This document shows, one piece after another, positions 18,452 to 27,679 of a stretch of DNA of 64,000 nucleotides. Source of the DNA: Capnocytophaga canimorsus (lineage in GTDB: Bacteria > Bacteroidota > Bacteroidia > Flavobacteriales > Flavobacteriaceae); contig NZ_CP022382.1 of assembly GCF_002302565.1 (NCBI RefSeq), positions 1,683,001 through 1,747,000 on the forward strand, read 5' to 3'. The translations under genes and the position numbers were made by a program. How positions within the stretch are numbered: the first letter of the stretch is position 1; each line of letters starts with the position of its first letter. The notes below the pieces were generated by a model. That model was given only the letters and a program-made list of their open reading frames with translations, was not told the DNA's origin and did not search any database.

Positions 18452-19039
18452 TTATCGGTAAAAGTAAAAAAATATTATTAAGTACAGCCACAAAAGGTCA
18501 AGAAAATTCCAAAAAGTAAGCCCTAGGTCAATTCCTAGCGTGTTTTCGGGAGTGTATTTTCGCTTTGTATGTTTGTATATGAGTGTCAAAACCACTAATA
18601 ACCCTGCTATTACGTGAACAATATGCAAGAAGGCAATGATGTAAATGTACGATACGGTAACGTTACTTTCACTACCAGTGAAATAATATCCTTGTGAAAC
18701 AAATTCAGAAAATCCGCTGAATTGCAAAACAATAAAAGCTATTCCACAGACAAAAACGCTCCAAAGTAAAAGGGTTGCTTGTTTGTATTTTTGGTTTTTT
18801 ATTGATTTTTTTGCCGTCCAAAATAAAAAACTGCTCAACAAAAGTACGACAGTACTGATGAAAAACGCCGTAGGCAATCGCAAATCACTCAACCAATCTG
18901 GGCGACTACTTCCGCTAACTACATAAGCACTGGTAAGTCCAGCAAAAGTCATTGAAAGACTAACGATACCGAACCAAAGCATCATCTTTTTGGCTCTTTT
19001 TCCTTTTTCCAATTCTGTTATATCCATAATCGAATCCAT
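18452..19039 (-). CDS. Heme-copper oxidase subunit III (compact form)
   Basis: The 195-residue protein has five predicted membrane helices (LWFGIVSLSMTFAGLTSAYVV, AFFISTVVLLLSSFLFW, ATLLLWSVFVCGIAFIVL, IYIIAFLHIVHVIAGLLVVL, FLDLLWLYLIIFFYFY) with the HIVHVIAG motif of subunit III. The start overlaps the end of ctaB by 22 bp; an ATG at 19027 is an equally reasonable start. Together with the longer subunit III it gives two subunit III-like chains for one oxidase, common in Bacteroidota. The catalytic subunits I and II are not in the window. Confidence 0.87.
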   Translation of the reverse strand: MDSIMDITELEKGKRAKKMMLWFGIVSLSMTFAGLTSAYVVSGSSRPDWLSDLRLPTAFFISTVVLLLSSFLFWTAKKSIKNQKYKQATLLLWSVFVCGIAFIVLQFSGFSEFVSQGYYFTGSESNVTVSYIYIIAFLHIVHVIAGLLVVLTLIYKHTKRKYTPENTLGIDLGLTFWNFLDLLWLYLIIFFYFYR

Positions 19040-19923
19040 TTATCGGCTACAAAAATCACTTGAATTACGGTAATATAAATAACACTAGCAAACATAAGCT
19101 GCCTCGCCGCTATATGAGATTGTTTCTCGTACAACTTTATGGCAAACCCCAGCATCACAAATCCTGAAAGTGTAACTAATATACTTGCCCCAACAGAGAG
19201 CTTTAATGCCCCTGTAAAGCCAAAAGCAGGAAATACAGCTGCTAACATCATCCAAAGGATATACATTATTATCTGTATGACGGTGGCTTTGTCGCGTTTT
19301 TCAGTAGGCAAAAGCTTAAATCCTGCCTTCTTATAATCATCATCAAGAAGCCAACCAATAGCCCAAAAATGAGGGAACTGCCAAAAAAATTGTATCATAA
19401 ATAGCGTTCCTGCCTCTATACCAAAATCATTGGTGGCAGCTACCCACCCCAGCATAAAAGGAATTGCTCCAGGGAAAGCGCCTACAAAAACCGATAAGGG
19501 CGTCCGCGTTTTCAAAGGTGTATATAAGCCCACATATAAAATGACGGACAACGCTGAAAACATAGCCGTTTTGGGGTTTACCACATAAAGCAAAGAAATT
19601 CCGGCAATAACAAAAGTAATACCGATAAACCAAGCCGTAGGCACCGAAATTCTTCCTGTGGGAATTGGGCGATTTTGCGTACGCTTCATCAGGGCGTCCA
19701 AATTTCTTTCGATAATTTGATTAAACACATTAGAAGCGCCAACCATAAAGTATCCGCCGAGCGATAAAAGAGCGATAATTCTCCACGACACTTCACCTGC
19801 CCCAAGTAAATATCCAGCAACCGAAGAGAAAACAACACTGGCAGACAACCCCGCCTTGGTGATTTGCTTAAAGTCCGAATATGTACTAGCAAAAGTAGCT
19901 GTATGTGTTACCGTTGTAGGCAA
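19018..19923 (-). CDS. ctaB: Heme O synthase (protoheme IX farnesyltransferase)
   Basis: CtaB (CyoE) adds a farnesyl group to heme B at the inner membrane to make heme O for terminal oxidases. The product has about nine membrane helices and the prenyltransferase motif NVFNQIIERNLDALMKRTQNRPIP, plus WQFPHFWAIGWLLDDDYKKAG. The only start consistent with the full N-terminus is TTG at 19923; an in-frame TAA lies 18 bp upstream, and the first internal ATG would remove the first helix. It heads the oxidase operon and overlaps the next gene. Confidence 0.93.
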   Translation of the reverse strand: MPTTVTHTATFASTYSDFKQITKAGLSASVVFSSVAGYLLGAGEVSWRIIALLSLGGYFMVGASNVFNQIIERNLDALMKRTQNRPIPTGRISVPTAWFIGITFVIAGISLLYVVNPKTAMFSALSVILYVGLYTPLKTRTPLSVFVGAFPGAIPFMLGWVAATNDFGIEAGTLFMIQFFWQFPHFWAIGWLLDDDYKKAGFKLLPTEKRDKATVIQIIMYILWMMLAAVFPAFGFTGALKLSVGASILVTLSGFVMLGFAIKLYEKQSHIAARQLMFASVIYITVIQVIFVADKWIRLWI

Positions 19924-20051
19924 TTTTCTGTTTTTTAGTTAGTGCGGACAAAGATAATCAAATAGTTTAAAAATGAAATATTTTTTATAAAGTTCGCTCA
20001 AACAAAGCAACATCAGGGTAAAAACGTTATTTTCATTTTACCAGATTTTTA

Positions 20052-20059
20052 TAATTTTG
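20052..20059 (+). promoter_or_regulatory. Promoter box of the EamA gene
   Basis: TAATTTTG matches TAnnTTTG and ends 35 bp before the start codon. No convincing upstream TTTG is present. Confidence 0.5.
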
Positions 20060-20094
20060 CCCAGTTCAGCAAATTTAGTTTTCGCCAAAATACT

Positions 20095-20961
20095 ATGCTT
20101 AATTCATACCTAGCTCGGCTACATTTCATTATTTTCTTATGGGGATTTACCGCTATTTTGGGTAAAATCATTACTTTGGAGGCTTCGGCATTGGTTTGGT
20201 ATCGGATGCTTTTTACCTCATCTATACTTTTGGTTTTTGTTTTTTTCTTTCAAAAAGAGACTATTAAGATTCCTAAAAAATTGTTTTTTAAACTGTTGGG
20301 TGTGGGCTTTTTAATGGCTTTGCACTGGTTGTTTTTCTTCCAATCCATAAAAGTTTCCAATGTTTCCATTGCTTTATCGTGTATATCTACCACAACGCTA
20401 TTTACCGCCATTACCGAACCAATAGTTTATAAACGAAGATTGGATTGGCTGGAAATCATCATAGGGATTGTTATTGTTTTAGGAATGATTTTGATTTTCA
20501 AGACTGAGATACAATACAAAGAAGGCATTTTTTACGGCATTTTGTGTGCTTTATTAGCCTCTATTTTTAGCGTTTTCAATGGTAAATTACACGGAAGTAC
20601 CACTTCTGGAAATATCATTTTTTACGAAATATTCGGAGGTTTTTTAGCCCTTAGTGGTTATTTTGGGCTGACAGGTGAACTTTTGAACTTTACGCAAATT
20701 TCTTGGGTTGATTTTTGGTGGGTATTGCTTCTGGCGGGGCTTTTCACGGCTTATCCTATGTTTGAATCAATACGTTTAATGAAGCACATTTCACCATTTA
20801 CTTTGGTGCTAGCGGTAAATTTAGAACCCATCTATGGGGTGGTTTTTGCCTATCTCATTTTTGGTGAATCGGAGCATATGAGCCCTATATTTTATATGGC
20901 TTCGGCAGTTATGCTAGCGGCTATTTTCCTTAACGGATTTATAAAATCAAGAAGAAAATGA
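20095..20961 (+). CDS. EamA/DMT family permease
   Basis: The 288-residue inner-membrane protein has ten predicted helices in two EamA repeats of five: the first starts LARLHFIIFLWGFTAILGKI, the second near GIFYGILCALLASIFSVFNGKL. The SVSIALSCISTT-like segment and the EPIYGVVFAYLIFGE motif in the last third are typical of drug/metabolite transporters. The substrate cannot be told from sequence. Monocistronic, divergent from ctaB. Confidence 0.88.
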   Translation: MLNSYLARLHFIIFLWGFTAILGKIITLEASALVWYRMLFTSSILLVFVFFFQKETIKIPKKLFFKLLGVGFLMALHWLFFFQSIKVSNVSIALSCISTTTLFTAITEPIVYKRRLDWLEIIIGIVIVLGMILIFKTEIQYKEGIFYGILCALLASIFSVFNGKLHGSTTSGNIIFYEIFGGFLALSGYFGLTGELLNFTQISWVDFWWVLLLAGLFTAYPMFESIRLMKHISPFTLVLAVNLEPIYGVVFAYLIFGESEHMSPIFYMASAVMLAAIFLNGFIKSRRK

Positions 20962-21262
20962 TTCTGTTTTATTGATTATAATTTTTGTTTTGTTTAAAAG
21001 CAGTATGAGATAATGACCACATTCAACCTCAATTGAAATTTTAAAATTGTAAAAACTAATAGTCGCAGTTTAAAAGGCGAAAGTTGGATTTGCTGTACTT
21101 ACTATATGGAATTTAAGATTACCATCAAACTTTAAATGATGGTGTCTTCACAATTTTATTTGTCATCCAAATTATTTTAAAATACGTATTATCCAACACT
21201 TGTTGTTTTTTATTGATGCGCAAAAAATCATTACCTTTGTCAATGACAAAAAATAATAAATT
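20962..21262. other. Intergenic stretch upstream of the LacI-type regulator
   Basis: No gene. It holds an inverted repeat (ACCATCA 21121-21127 and TGATGGT 21137-21143) without a T run and, near the 3' end, the short palindrome CAACACTTGTTG, a possible operator for autoregulation, plus the promoter box listed separately. Confidence 0.5.
21232..21239 (+). promoter_or_regulatory. Promoter box of the LacI-type regulator
   Basis: TACCTTTG is an exact TAnnTTTG element ending 23 bp before the start codon. An upstream TTG is present at a slightly short spacing of 16 bp. Confidence 0.65.
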
Positions 21263-22294
21263 ATGCCTTCGGTAACATTAAAAGATTTGGCAGAGCGATT
21301 AGGCGTTTCAGTAACTACAGTTTCAAAAGCGTTAAAAAATTACCCTGATATTGGTCAAGAGACCAAAAACCAAGTGCAGCAATTGGCAAAGGAACTTAAT
21401 TATAAGCCTAATGTTCACGCGGTTACTCTCCGAAGCAAAAAGTCAAAAACCTTAGGGGTTATCGTTCCTAAAATCGACCATTATTTCTTTTCACAAGTGC
21501 TAAACGGAATCATTCAAGAGGCAACTAAGCGGGGTTATTTAGTTATCACACTATGTTCTGAAGATTCGCTCGAAATGGAGAAGGAACAAGTAGGGTTGCT
21601 TATTGATAAAAGAGTCGATGGAATCTTGATGGCACTTTCACACGAGACCTTAGCCTATGAGCAAGAGCATATTATGGATATTTTAGCCAATGATATTGGC
21701 TTGGTGCTTTTTGACCGGATTTCGAGTGCTATACCGTGTTCTAAGGTACTGATTGACGACCAAAAAGCGGCATATCTGGCTGTAAAACATTTGCTTGAAC
21801 AAGGAGCTCGACACATTCTCTTTTTAGGAGGAACCACCCTGCCTCTCAATTACCGAAAAAGGCTTACAGGCTATCTGAAAGCACTTTATGAGTTTGGGCT
21901 ACAAGAAAATTCTGACTATATATTTCATACGGAACCACACGATATGCACCAATCGTATGAAATTACCTATCAATGTCTGAAAAAGCACTCTGAAATAGAT
22001 GCCGTTTTTGCGGCTACCGATATTCTCGCTTTAGGAGCAGTCAATGCCATTAAAGATTTCGGAAAGAAAATTCCGCAGGAAATAGCCGTCATCGGGTTTA
22101 GTAATTGGTTTGTAACGCAATACATTCGCCCAAAACTATCTACCGTGGCGCAACCCAGTGCCACAATGGGGCAAAAGGCAACCTCAATGCTCATTGATGA
22201 AATTGAGAAGACCGACAAACATATTCCGTTTGAACATCAAATCATTCAACTGCCTACTCAACTAATTCTACGTGACTCCACCAAAAATACTTAA
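21263..22294 (+). CDS. LacI family transcriptional regulator
   Basis: The 343-residue protein has the LacI helix-turn-helix at 4-25 (TLKDLAERLGVSVTTVSKAL) with hinge helix YKPNVHAVTLRSKKSKTLGV, then a periplasmic-binding-like sensor domain (VVIP-type strand at 70, DGILMALSHET, LFDRISSAIPCSKVLIDD, VFAATDILALGAVNAIKDFG). Sugar or sugar-derived ligands are usual, but none is identifiable here because the neighbouring genes are not sugar genes. Its stop overlaps the convergent dcuB stop. Confidence 0.93.
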   Translation: MPSVTLKDLAERLGVSVTTVSKALKNYPDIGQETKNQVQQLAKELNYKPNVHAVTLRSKKSKTLGVIVPKIDHYFFSQVLNGIIQEATKRGYLVITLCSEDSLEMEKEQVGLLIDKRVDGILMALSHETLAYEQEHIMDILANDIGLVLFDRISSAIPCSKVLIDDQKAAYLAVKHLLEQGARHILFLGGTTLPLNYRKRLTGYLKALYEFGLQENSDYIFHTEPHDMHQSYEITYQCLKKHSEIDAVFAATDILALGAVNAIKDFGKKIPQEIAVIGFSNWFVTQYIRPKLSTVAQPSATMGQKATSMLIDEIEKTDKHIPFEHQIIQLPTQLILRDSTKNT

Positions 22295-23664
22295 AACCAA
22301 ATAGTTATAATAGCATAACCTAAAGCTACAGCAACCACTGTGGCTATAGTACCTGGTAATTGAAATGAGTGATTTAAAACGTATTTGCCAATGCGTGTAG
22401 TACCCGTACGATCAAAATTGATAGCTGCCACTACTGTCGGATAATTTGGAATGAAAAAATAGCCATTTACCGAAGGAAACATCGCTACCAGTGCCATAGG
22501 AGGAATGCCCAAAGCTATACCCAGCGGATAAAGTGTGCGTACTGTTGCCGCTTGACTGAATAGCAAAATAGACATTACAAAAAGGGCAACGGCGAACAAA
22601 AACGGGTATGCCGTAACGATATGTTCAATGTTTGTTTTGAAGAATTCCAAATTTCCGTTGAAATAGGTATCCCCCATCCAAGCAATCCCAAAAATGGCAA
22701 TTACCGCCTGCATTCCAGCAATGAAAACGCTTCCTTGTGTGGCTTTACCAACATCGGCTTTGCCCAAGATAAAAATAAATCCAGCAGTAGTCATCATCAC
22801 AATTTCAATAACTTCAGGCATACCTATGGTAACATTCCCTACGCTACGCAGCGCTGGAACCGAACCAAATAGTACAATGGTTAATACCCCTAAAAGAAAG
22901 ACCAATACCGATATTTTGGCTCTACGAGTTTGCTTGGGTGTCATTTGTTTATCTTCTCGATTGGCTTTTAATAAGCCTTCGGCTAATCGGCGTTGGTATT
23001 CGGGATCTTTTTCTAAGGGAACACCCACAAAACTCACTGCCACAGCGCCAACAATTACACCCATCAATGTGGCTGGCATACAAACCATTAGAATATCACT
23101 TAACTCAACGCCTTTACTACCGAGCAAGTCCATACCCAAAAGAGCCGCCGTTGCTGCCGAAATAGGACTTGCCGTAATGGCTTGTTGTGAAGCAATTACC
23201 GAAATACTCATTGGGCGTTCGGGGCGGACTTTACTTTCTGTGGCTATCTCGGAAATGATAGGAAGTAGCGAATATGCTACGTGCCCTGTTCCTGAAAAAA
23301 ATGTAAAAAAGTAACAAACCATAGGGGCGAGGAAGGTAATCATTGCAGGATTTTTTCGAAGAATTTTTTCAGCTACCCGTACCAGATAATCTAAACCTCC
23401 TGCTGCTTGTAATGCCGAAGCTGCGGTAATTACGGCAACAATCATCAGCATCACTTCAATAGGAGCTTTTCCAGGCTCCAACCCGAAGTAAAAAACCAGA
23501 ATAGCCATTCCCATCATTCCGAAAATACCAAGCCCTATGCCTCCTACACGAGCCCCAATAAAAATAGCAAGTAACACCACCACCAATTGGTGTAAATATG
23601 TAGCCTGTGCTAACCATTCAAAACTTGATGTAATCCATTGTGTTGTAATAAGTAACATTTCCAT
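22291..23664 (-). CDS. dcuB: Anaerobic C4-dicarboxylate transporter, Dcu family
   Basis: DcuA/DcuB antiporters exchange fumarate, malate or aspartate for succinate during anaerobic growth. The 457-residue protein has about twelve membrane helices and the family segments IFIGARVGGIGLGIFG, AVITAASALQAAGGLDYLV, TGHVAYSLLPIISEIA and ISVIASQQAITASPISAATA. DcuA and DcuB are not separable by eye; the symbol is the closest family name. The 3' end overlaps the LacI gene by four bases (TTAA read as a stop on both strands). A dicarboxylate exporter fits a succinate-producing, capnophilic flavobacterium. Confidence 0.9.
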   Translation of the reverse strand: MEMLLITTQWITSSFEWLAQATYLHQLVVVLLAIFIGARVGGIGLGIFGMMGMAILVFYFGLEPGKAPIEVMLMIVAVITAASALQAAGGLDYLVRVAEKILRKNPAMITFLAPMVCYFFTFFSGTGHVAYSLLPIISEIATESKVRPERPMSISVIASQQAITASPISAATAALLGMDLLGSKGVELSDILMVCMPATLMGVIVGAVAVSFVGVPLEKDPEYQRRLAEGLLKANREDKQMTPKQTRRAKISVLVFLLGVLTIVLFGSVPALRSVGNVTIGMPEVIEIVMMTTAGFIFILGKADVGKATQGSVFIAGMQAVIAIFGIAWMGDTYFNGNLEFFKTNIEHIVTAYPFLFAVALFVMSILLFSQAATVRTLYPLGIALGIPPMALVAMFPSVNGYFFIPNYPTVVAAINFDRTGTTRIGKYVLNHSFQLPGTIATVVAVALGYAIITIWF

Positions 23665-24059
23665 AACACTCTATGATTTTTAGTATTGAACACCCAACGA
23701 ATTTACGAAAAAAAACTGCATAATAGATAATTTTTCAAATGAAATTTAAGAAAGTTTATACGTGTATTTTTATGTTAAATATGTCACAAAAAAATGTGTA
23801 TTCAACACCATTTGGAAAGATTTTGGGTTTTATTTGGTAGCTAATGATCAATCTCCTTTTGATGTGGAGCAAAAACACATCTCTTTTTATAAAAAAGGTG
23901 TCTTATCCTGAAATATCGATACAAAAAAAATCGTTATTATGGATAAATATGTAAAACGCACTCAACGCGATTACAGTATCCTAAATGCGGAATATAAGCG
24001 TTCTTTTTCCGATATAATCAAAAGAATGGGCCGTAATGCCTAAATCACATTGAAGCATC
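23665..24059. other. Intergenic debris between dcuB and the PLD remnant
   Basis: The first part is AT-rich and featureless apart from possible dcuB promoter DNA. From about 23860 it contains the left part of an IS3-type insertion sequence (separate entry). On the minus strand, 24115-23981 reads as a coding-like segment (VPIIPAGMLNGDTMLQ, ITAHSFDYIGKRT) that I cannot assign. Confidence 0.5.
23939..24043 (+). pseudogene. IS3-type transposase OrfA, N-terminal remnant
   Basis: The frame starts MDKYVKRTQRDYS, the typical opening of OrfA of IS3-group elements in flavobacteria, then changes abruptly to unrelated sequence (SILNAEYKRSFSDIIK) and stops after 34 codons. The helix-turn-helix body of OrfA and all of OrfB are absent. 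The motif is short, so the family call is moderate. Confidence 0.55.
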
Positions 24060-24113
24060 GTGTCGCCGTTGAGCATCCCCGCAGGAATAATCGGCACGTT
24101 CCCCTTGATAGTA

Positions 24114-24505
24114 GCCGCACTCAGTGGAGTTTTGGTGCGTTTGCTCTTGCCCGAAAAAGGAGATTCTGTATTGGTGAATACCACTGCTGAGGCGTTTTTT
24201 GAGGAATTGCTAAATGCTGGAGTGGAAATTTACCGCTATCAGAAAGGGTTTGTCCACGCCAAAACTTTTGTCATTGACGGGCAATGGGCATCGGTGGGTA
24301 CGGCAAATTTAGAAGCGAGAAGTTTCGATTTGAATTTTGAAGTGTCGGCTTTGGTGTTTGACCGAGCCATCGCTACAGAACTGCGTACTGATTTTTACCG
24401 TGATGTAGTCTCTTCCCAAAAACTCTCTTGTGAACACTGGTTGCAACGCCCTAATTACAAACAGTTTATAGAGAAAATCTTCGATTGTTTTCGCCTTTTA
24501 TGTAA
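24114..24505 (+). pseudogene. Cardiolipin synthase (PLD family), C-terminal remnant
   Basis: Cardiolipin synthases of the phospholipase D superfamily carry two HKD motifs. Only the second is present: QKGFVHAKTFVIDGQWASVG, preceded by GVLVRLLLPEKGDS and followed by TANLEARSFDLNFEV. The N-terminal membrane helices and first HKD domain are missing. Near 24480 the frame shifts: the usual ending (RLFSPFM then stop at 24503-24505) is in another frame, so the open frame runs on to 24590 and overlaps engB. Clearly a decayed gene, abutting transposase debris upstream. Confidence 0.8.
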
Positions 24506-24554
24506 AATTGACAGCAACAATAACATATTCAACAAATTATATATTCCTTCAATT

Positions 24555-25151
24555 TTAAAGGGATTGGTTGATACTGTCAATATAGGCTAATACTTCTTCT
24601 TTTCCCATTCGGTTGGAAGATGAAGTAACGAAGTAAGTGGGCATTTCTTCCCAAAAATCAAGCATTTTTTCGTGGTAGGTAGCTACGTTGCGCTTGATGG
24701 CTTCGGGTTTGAGTTTATCGGCTTTGGTAAAGATGATAGCAAACGGTATTTGATTTTCCCCCAACCACTGCATAAAATCAACATCAATGGTTTGGGGTTC
24801 GTGCCGAATATCCACCAAAACAAAAGCCAATATCAGTTGCTTTCTTTTTTCAAAATACTGGGTAATAAACTTTTGAAATACCTTTTTAGTACTCTTTGAA
24901 ACTCGGGCATACCCATAACCAGGCAAATCCACCAAAAACCAATTGTTATTGATTTTGAAATGATTGATAAGTTGTGTTTTCCCAGGTTTTCCCGAAGTTT
25001 TTGCCAAATTTTTATTATTGGTAAGCATATTGATTAACGAAGATTTACCTACGTTGGAACGCCCTATAAAGGCGTACTCGGGGAGTATTTCTTTAGGGCA
25101 TTTGCTTACATCGCTATTACTGATGATGAATTCGGCTTTGGTAATAATCAT
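24555..25151 (-). CDS. engB: Ribosome biogenesis GTP-binding protein YihA/YsxC
   Basis: EngB is an essential GTPase for 50S subunit assembly. The 198-residue product starts MIITKAEFIISNSD (ATG 25151, preferred over an ATG 15 bp upstream). G motifs: GRSNVGKS (30-37), DLPGYGYA (G3), TKADK (G4) and TSSSNRMG (G5). It is 23 bp after the alpha/beta hydrolase gene, so probably co-transcribed with it. The convergent PLD remnant reaches into its 3' end only because of a frameshift. Confidence 0.95.
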   Translation of the reverse strand: MIITKAEFIISNSDVSKCPKEILPEYAFIGRSNVGKSSLINMLTNNKNLAKTSGKPGKTQLINHFKINNNWFLVDLPGYGYARVSKSTKKVFQKFITQYFEKRKQLILAFVLVDIRHEPQTIDVDFMQWLGENQIPFAIIFTKADKLKPEAIKRNVATYHEKMLDFWEEMPTYFVTSSSNRMGKEEVLAYIDSINQSL

Positions 25152-25174
25152 AAATACGAGAAACAAAGTATAGG

Positions 25175-25939
25175 TTAAAAATTACGTTTCTCCAGCCAAT
25201 TATTCAAGATTTGGTTAAACTCTTCGGGGTGTTCCATCATTGGGGCGTGTCCACATTTGTCTATCCAAAACAACTCCGAATCAGGTAGTAATTGGTTGAA
25301 TTCTACGGCAACTCTTGGAGGAGTAACGTTGTCATTTTTGCCCCAAATCAAGCAAGTAGGGGTAGGCATTTTGGGTAAATCTTTAGCCATATTGTGGCGT
25401 ATAGCACTTTTAGCAATAGCTAAAGTTTTTATTAGTTTTGTACGATTGTTTACGGTTTCAAAAACTTCATTAACAATTTCTTCGGTAGCTACATTGGGGT
25501 CGTAAAACACTTCTTGACTTTTCTTTTTAATAAATTCGTAGTCGCCGCGTTTGGGATACCCATCACCCATTGCGCTTTCATAAAGCCCTGAACTTCCGGT
25601 AAGTATGAGTGCTTTCACCGATTCTGGGAAAAGTTTTGTGTATAGCAAACCAACATGTCCTCCGAGTGAATTACCTAAAAGAATCACTTTTTCGTATCCT
25701 TTGTGTTTTACGAATTTATGTATGAATTTTGCCAAATTTTTTACCGTTGTTCGTAGTAGTGGCATCGTGTACAAAGGCAATTCAGGAACCACCACTTTAT
25801 AATTACGTTCCGAAAAGAAAGAAACTACACCTTCAAAGTTGCTGAGCCCTCCCATCAGCCCGTGTAGAATGATAATTGGAGTGCCTTCTCCTTTCTCAAG
25901 ATATGAAAATTTACCTTCTTGCTTCAGTGCTGTCGTCAT
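25175..25939 (-). CDS. Alpha/beta hydrolase
   Basis: The 254-residue cytoplasmic protein has the alpha/beta hydrolase set: oxyanion HGLMGG near 26-31, nucleophile elbow GNSLGG (Ser91), acid in GKNDNVTPP, and His in DKCGHAPMMEHPEEF. No signal peptide. The substrate is unknown. The MEHPEEFN ending is common in esterase and MhpC-like members. It probably heads a two-gene unit with engB. Confidence 0.9.
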   Translation of the reverse strand: MTTALKQEGKFSYLEKGEGTPIIILHGLMGGLSNFEGVVSFFSERNYKVVVPELPLYTMPLLRTTVKNLAKFIHKFVKHKGYEKVILLGNSLGGHVGLLYTKLFPESVKALILTGSSGLYESAMGDGYPKRGDYEFIKKKSQEVFYDPNVATEEIVNEVFETVNNRTKLIKTLAIAKSAIRHNMAKDLPKMPTPTCLIWGKNDNVTPPRVAVEFNQLLPDSELFWIDKCGHAPMMEHPEEFNQILNNWLEKRNF

Positions 25940-26077
25940 TTAATATTAGTGCATTTGCTTTTGAACAACAAATATAGTATATTAAGTTAGAAAATATAAA
26001 AACAGTGCTAAAAAAATAATTCTTTTTGAATTTTTTATCACTTTTAAGTAGTTATTTGCTTTGGAAATACAAGCTAA

Positions 26078-26941
26078 TTACGGATTGAAAACCTCCTCAA
26101 AGCGAAATGTTTCCTTCAAGCGTACGCCTTTTTCGGTGTGTTGCAAGGTACAAATTTCGTGCTGGGCATCGTGTTCTAAAAACAAATAGTATTGGTTATC
26201 AGCAGCCTCGTTTAGGAAATTTTTCTTCTCTTCAAGGGTTAGTAACGGACGGGTATCATAGCTCATTACATAAGGCAGGGGAATATGCCCAATGGTAGGC
26301 AACAAATCCGAAGCAAAAATCAATTTTTTTCCTTGATAAGAAATGTAAGGAATCATTTGTTTTTCAGTATGTCCGTCAACAAAAAGAATGTCAAAACCTA
26401 AAGGAGATTTTTCTGTAAAGTTTCCGATAGGATTGTCAATAAAACGAAGCTGACCACTTTCTTCAATAGGCAAAATGTTTTCTTTCAAAAAGGAAGCCTT
26501 TTCTCTGGCGTTAGGTTCGGTTGCCCATTGCCAATGGCTTGGATTACTCCAATAATGAGCTTTTTTAAAAGCGGGTTCATAACCTGTTCGGTCTTTGTTC
26601 CATTGTATGGCGCCTCCGCTGTGGTCAAAATGCAGATGCGTCATAAAAACATCAGTAATATCATCACGATGAAACCCTACTTTTTTTAAGGAATCGTCTA
26701 AATTAAAATCTCCCCAAAGGGAATAATGCCCAAAGAATTTATCAGATTGTTTGTTGCCAATGCCCGTATCTATCAATATCAGTCGATTATCTTGTTCAAT
26801 CAGAAGGCATCGCATACTTAACCCTACTTTGTTCTCGGCATCCGCTGGATTAGTTTTCTGCCAGATAGTTTTGGGAACTACGCCGAACATAGCGCCTCCG
26901 TCTAACTTAAAATTACCCGTTTCGATAGGATATATTTTCAT
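26078..26941 (-). CDS. MBL fold metallo-hydrolase
   Basis: The 287-residue protein has the zinc signature THLHFDHSGG (His102, His104, Asp106, His107), a downstream VDGHTEKQMIP His, FASDLLPT with the bridging Asp, and LEHDAQHE with the final His. Length and motif spacing resemble lactonase-like (AiiA-type) or AtsA-type hydrolases, but the substrate is not determinable. No signal peptide. It is 24 bp downstream of purN, so likely co-transcribed with it. Confidence 0.9.
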   Translation of the reverse strand: MKIYPIETGNFKLDGGAMFGVVPKTIWQKTNPADAENKVGLSMRCLLIEQDNRLILIDTGIGNKQSDKFFGHYSLWGDFNLDDSLKKVGFHRDDITDVFMTHLHFDHSGGAIQWNKDRTGYEPAFKKAHYWSNPSHWQWATEPNAREKASFLKENILPIEESGQLRFIDNPIGNFTEKSPLGFDILFVDGHTEKQMIPYISYQGKKLIFASDLLPTIGHIPLPYVMSYDTRPLLTLEEKKNFLNEAADNQYYLFLEHDAQHEICTLQHTEKGVRLKETFRFEEVFNP

Positions 26942-26965
26942 AACAATCGTTTTTAATTTGGTGTT

Positions 26966-27532
26966 TTACAATCCTAATAATTCTTCGATGACTTTTGGGA
27001 AATGTTCATATTCTAACTGATGTATTTTTTCTGCTAAGGTCTCGGGGGTATCTTGTTCACTAACTTGGGTTTTTGCTTGGAAGATGATAGCCCCTTCGTC
27101 ATAGTTTTCATTCACGTGATGAATGGTAATGCCACTTTGGGTCTCTTTTTGTTCAATAACTTTTTGATGTACGTGCATTCCGTACATTCCCTTACCACCA
27201 AATTTTGGCAGTAGCGCAGGGTGAATGTTTACAATACCCCCTTGGTAATGATTTAATATATTTTCAGGGAATTTCCACAAAAATCCGGCAAGTACAATAA
27301 GGTCAGGTTGTAAGTTTTGAATGATATTTAACACGATGTCCGTTTGATAAAATGCCATTCGGTCAAATACCAATGATGGAACTTGAAGCCGTTTAGCTCT
27401 TTGTAAAACCCCTGCTTGAGGATTATTGGTAAGAATCAGTGATACTTCAGCAGTTTGTTTTTGGTCAAAATAACTGATGATGCGTTCGGCATTCGTGCCT
27501 GAACCTGAAGCTAAAATAATGATTTTCTTCAT
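26966..27532 (-). CDS. purN: Phosphoribosylglycinamide formyltransferase
   Basis: PurN transfers a formyl group from 10-formyl-tetrahydrofolate to GAR, step three of purine synthesis. The 188-residue product starts MKKIIILASGSGTNAERI (ATG 27532; residues before it lack homology). Catalytic Asn and His lie in VNIHPALLPKFGGKGMYG, and the catalytic Asp in YDEGAIIFQ. It is divergent from the unknown gene at 27680. Confidence 0.95.
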   Translation of the reverse strand: MKKIIILASGSGTNAERIISYFDQKQTAEVSLILTNNPQAGVLQRAKRLQVPSLVFDRMAFYQTDIVLNIIQNLQPDLIVLAGFLWKFPENILNHYQGGIVNIHPALLPKFGGKGMYGMHVHQKVIEQKETQSGITIHHVNENYDEGAIIFQAKTQVSEQDTPETLAEKIHQLEYEHFPKVIEELLGL

Positions 27533-27644
27533 TTGAAATAGTGATGAATTAACAAAGGAAAAAACGTATCCTTGAGCCACAAAAATACAAAATAAAAGAT
27601 ATTAACAATGCACAAAAAATATTCGGAAAACAAAAAAGTTTCGG

Positions 27645-27652
27645 TAATTTTG
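27645..27652 (+). promoter_or_regulatory. Promoter box upstream of the gene at 27680
   Basis: TAATTTTG matches TAnnTTTG and ends 27 bp before the start codon. Confidence 0.5.
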
Positions 27653-27679
27653 CCCTTCCCAAAAGCATTGTTGTAAATT

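Noticed and set aside
22694..23314. 206-codon frame antisense to dcuB
   Set aside because: Mirror of the membrane-protein codon pattern; no motif or start context.
21263..23664. LacI regulator as a direct controller of dcuB
   Set aside because: The genes are convergent, so the regulator does not sit at the dcuB promoter, and no operator-like palindrome was seen upstream of dcuB.
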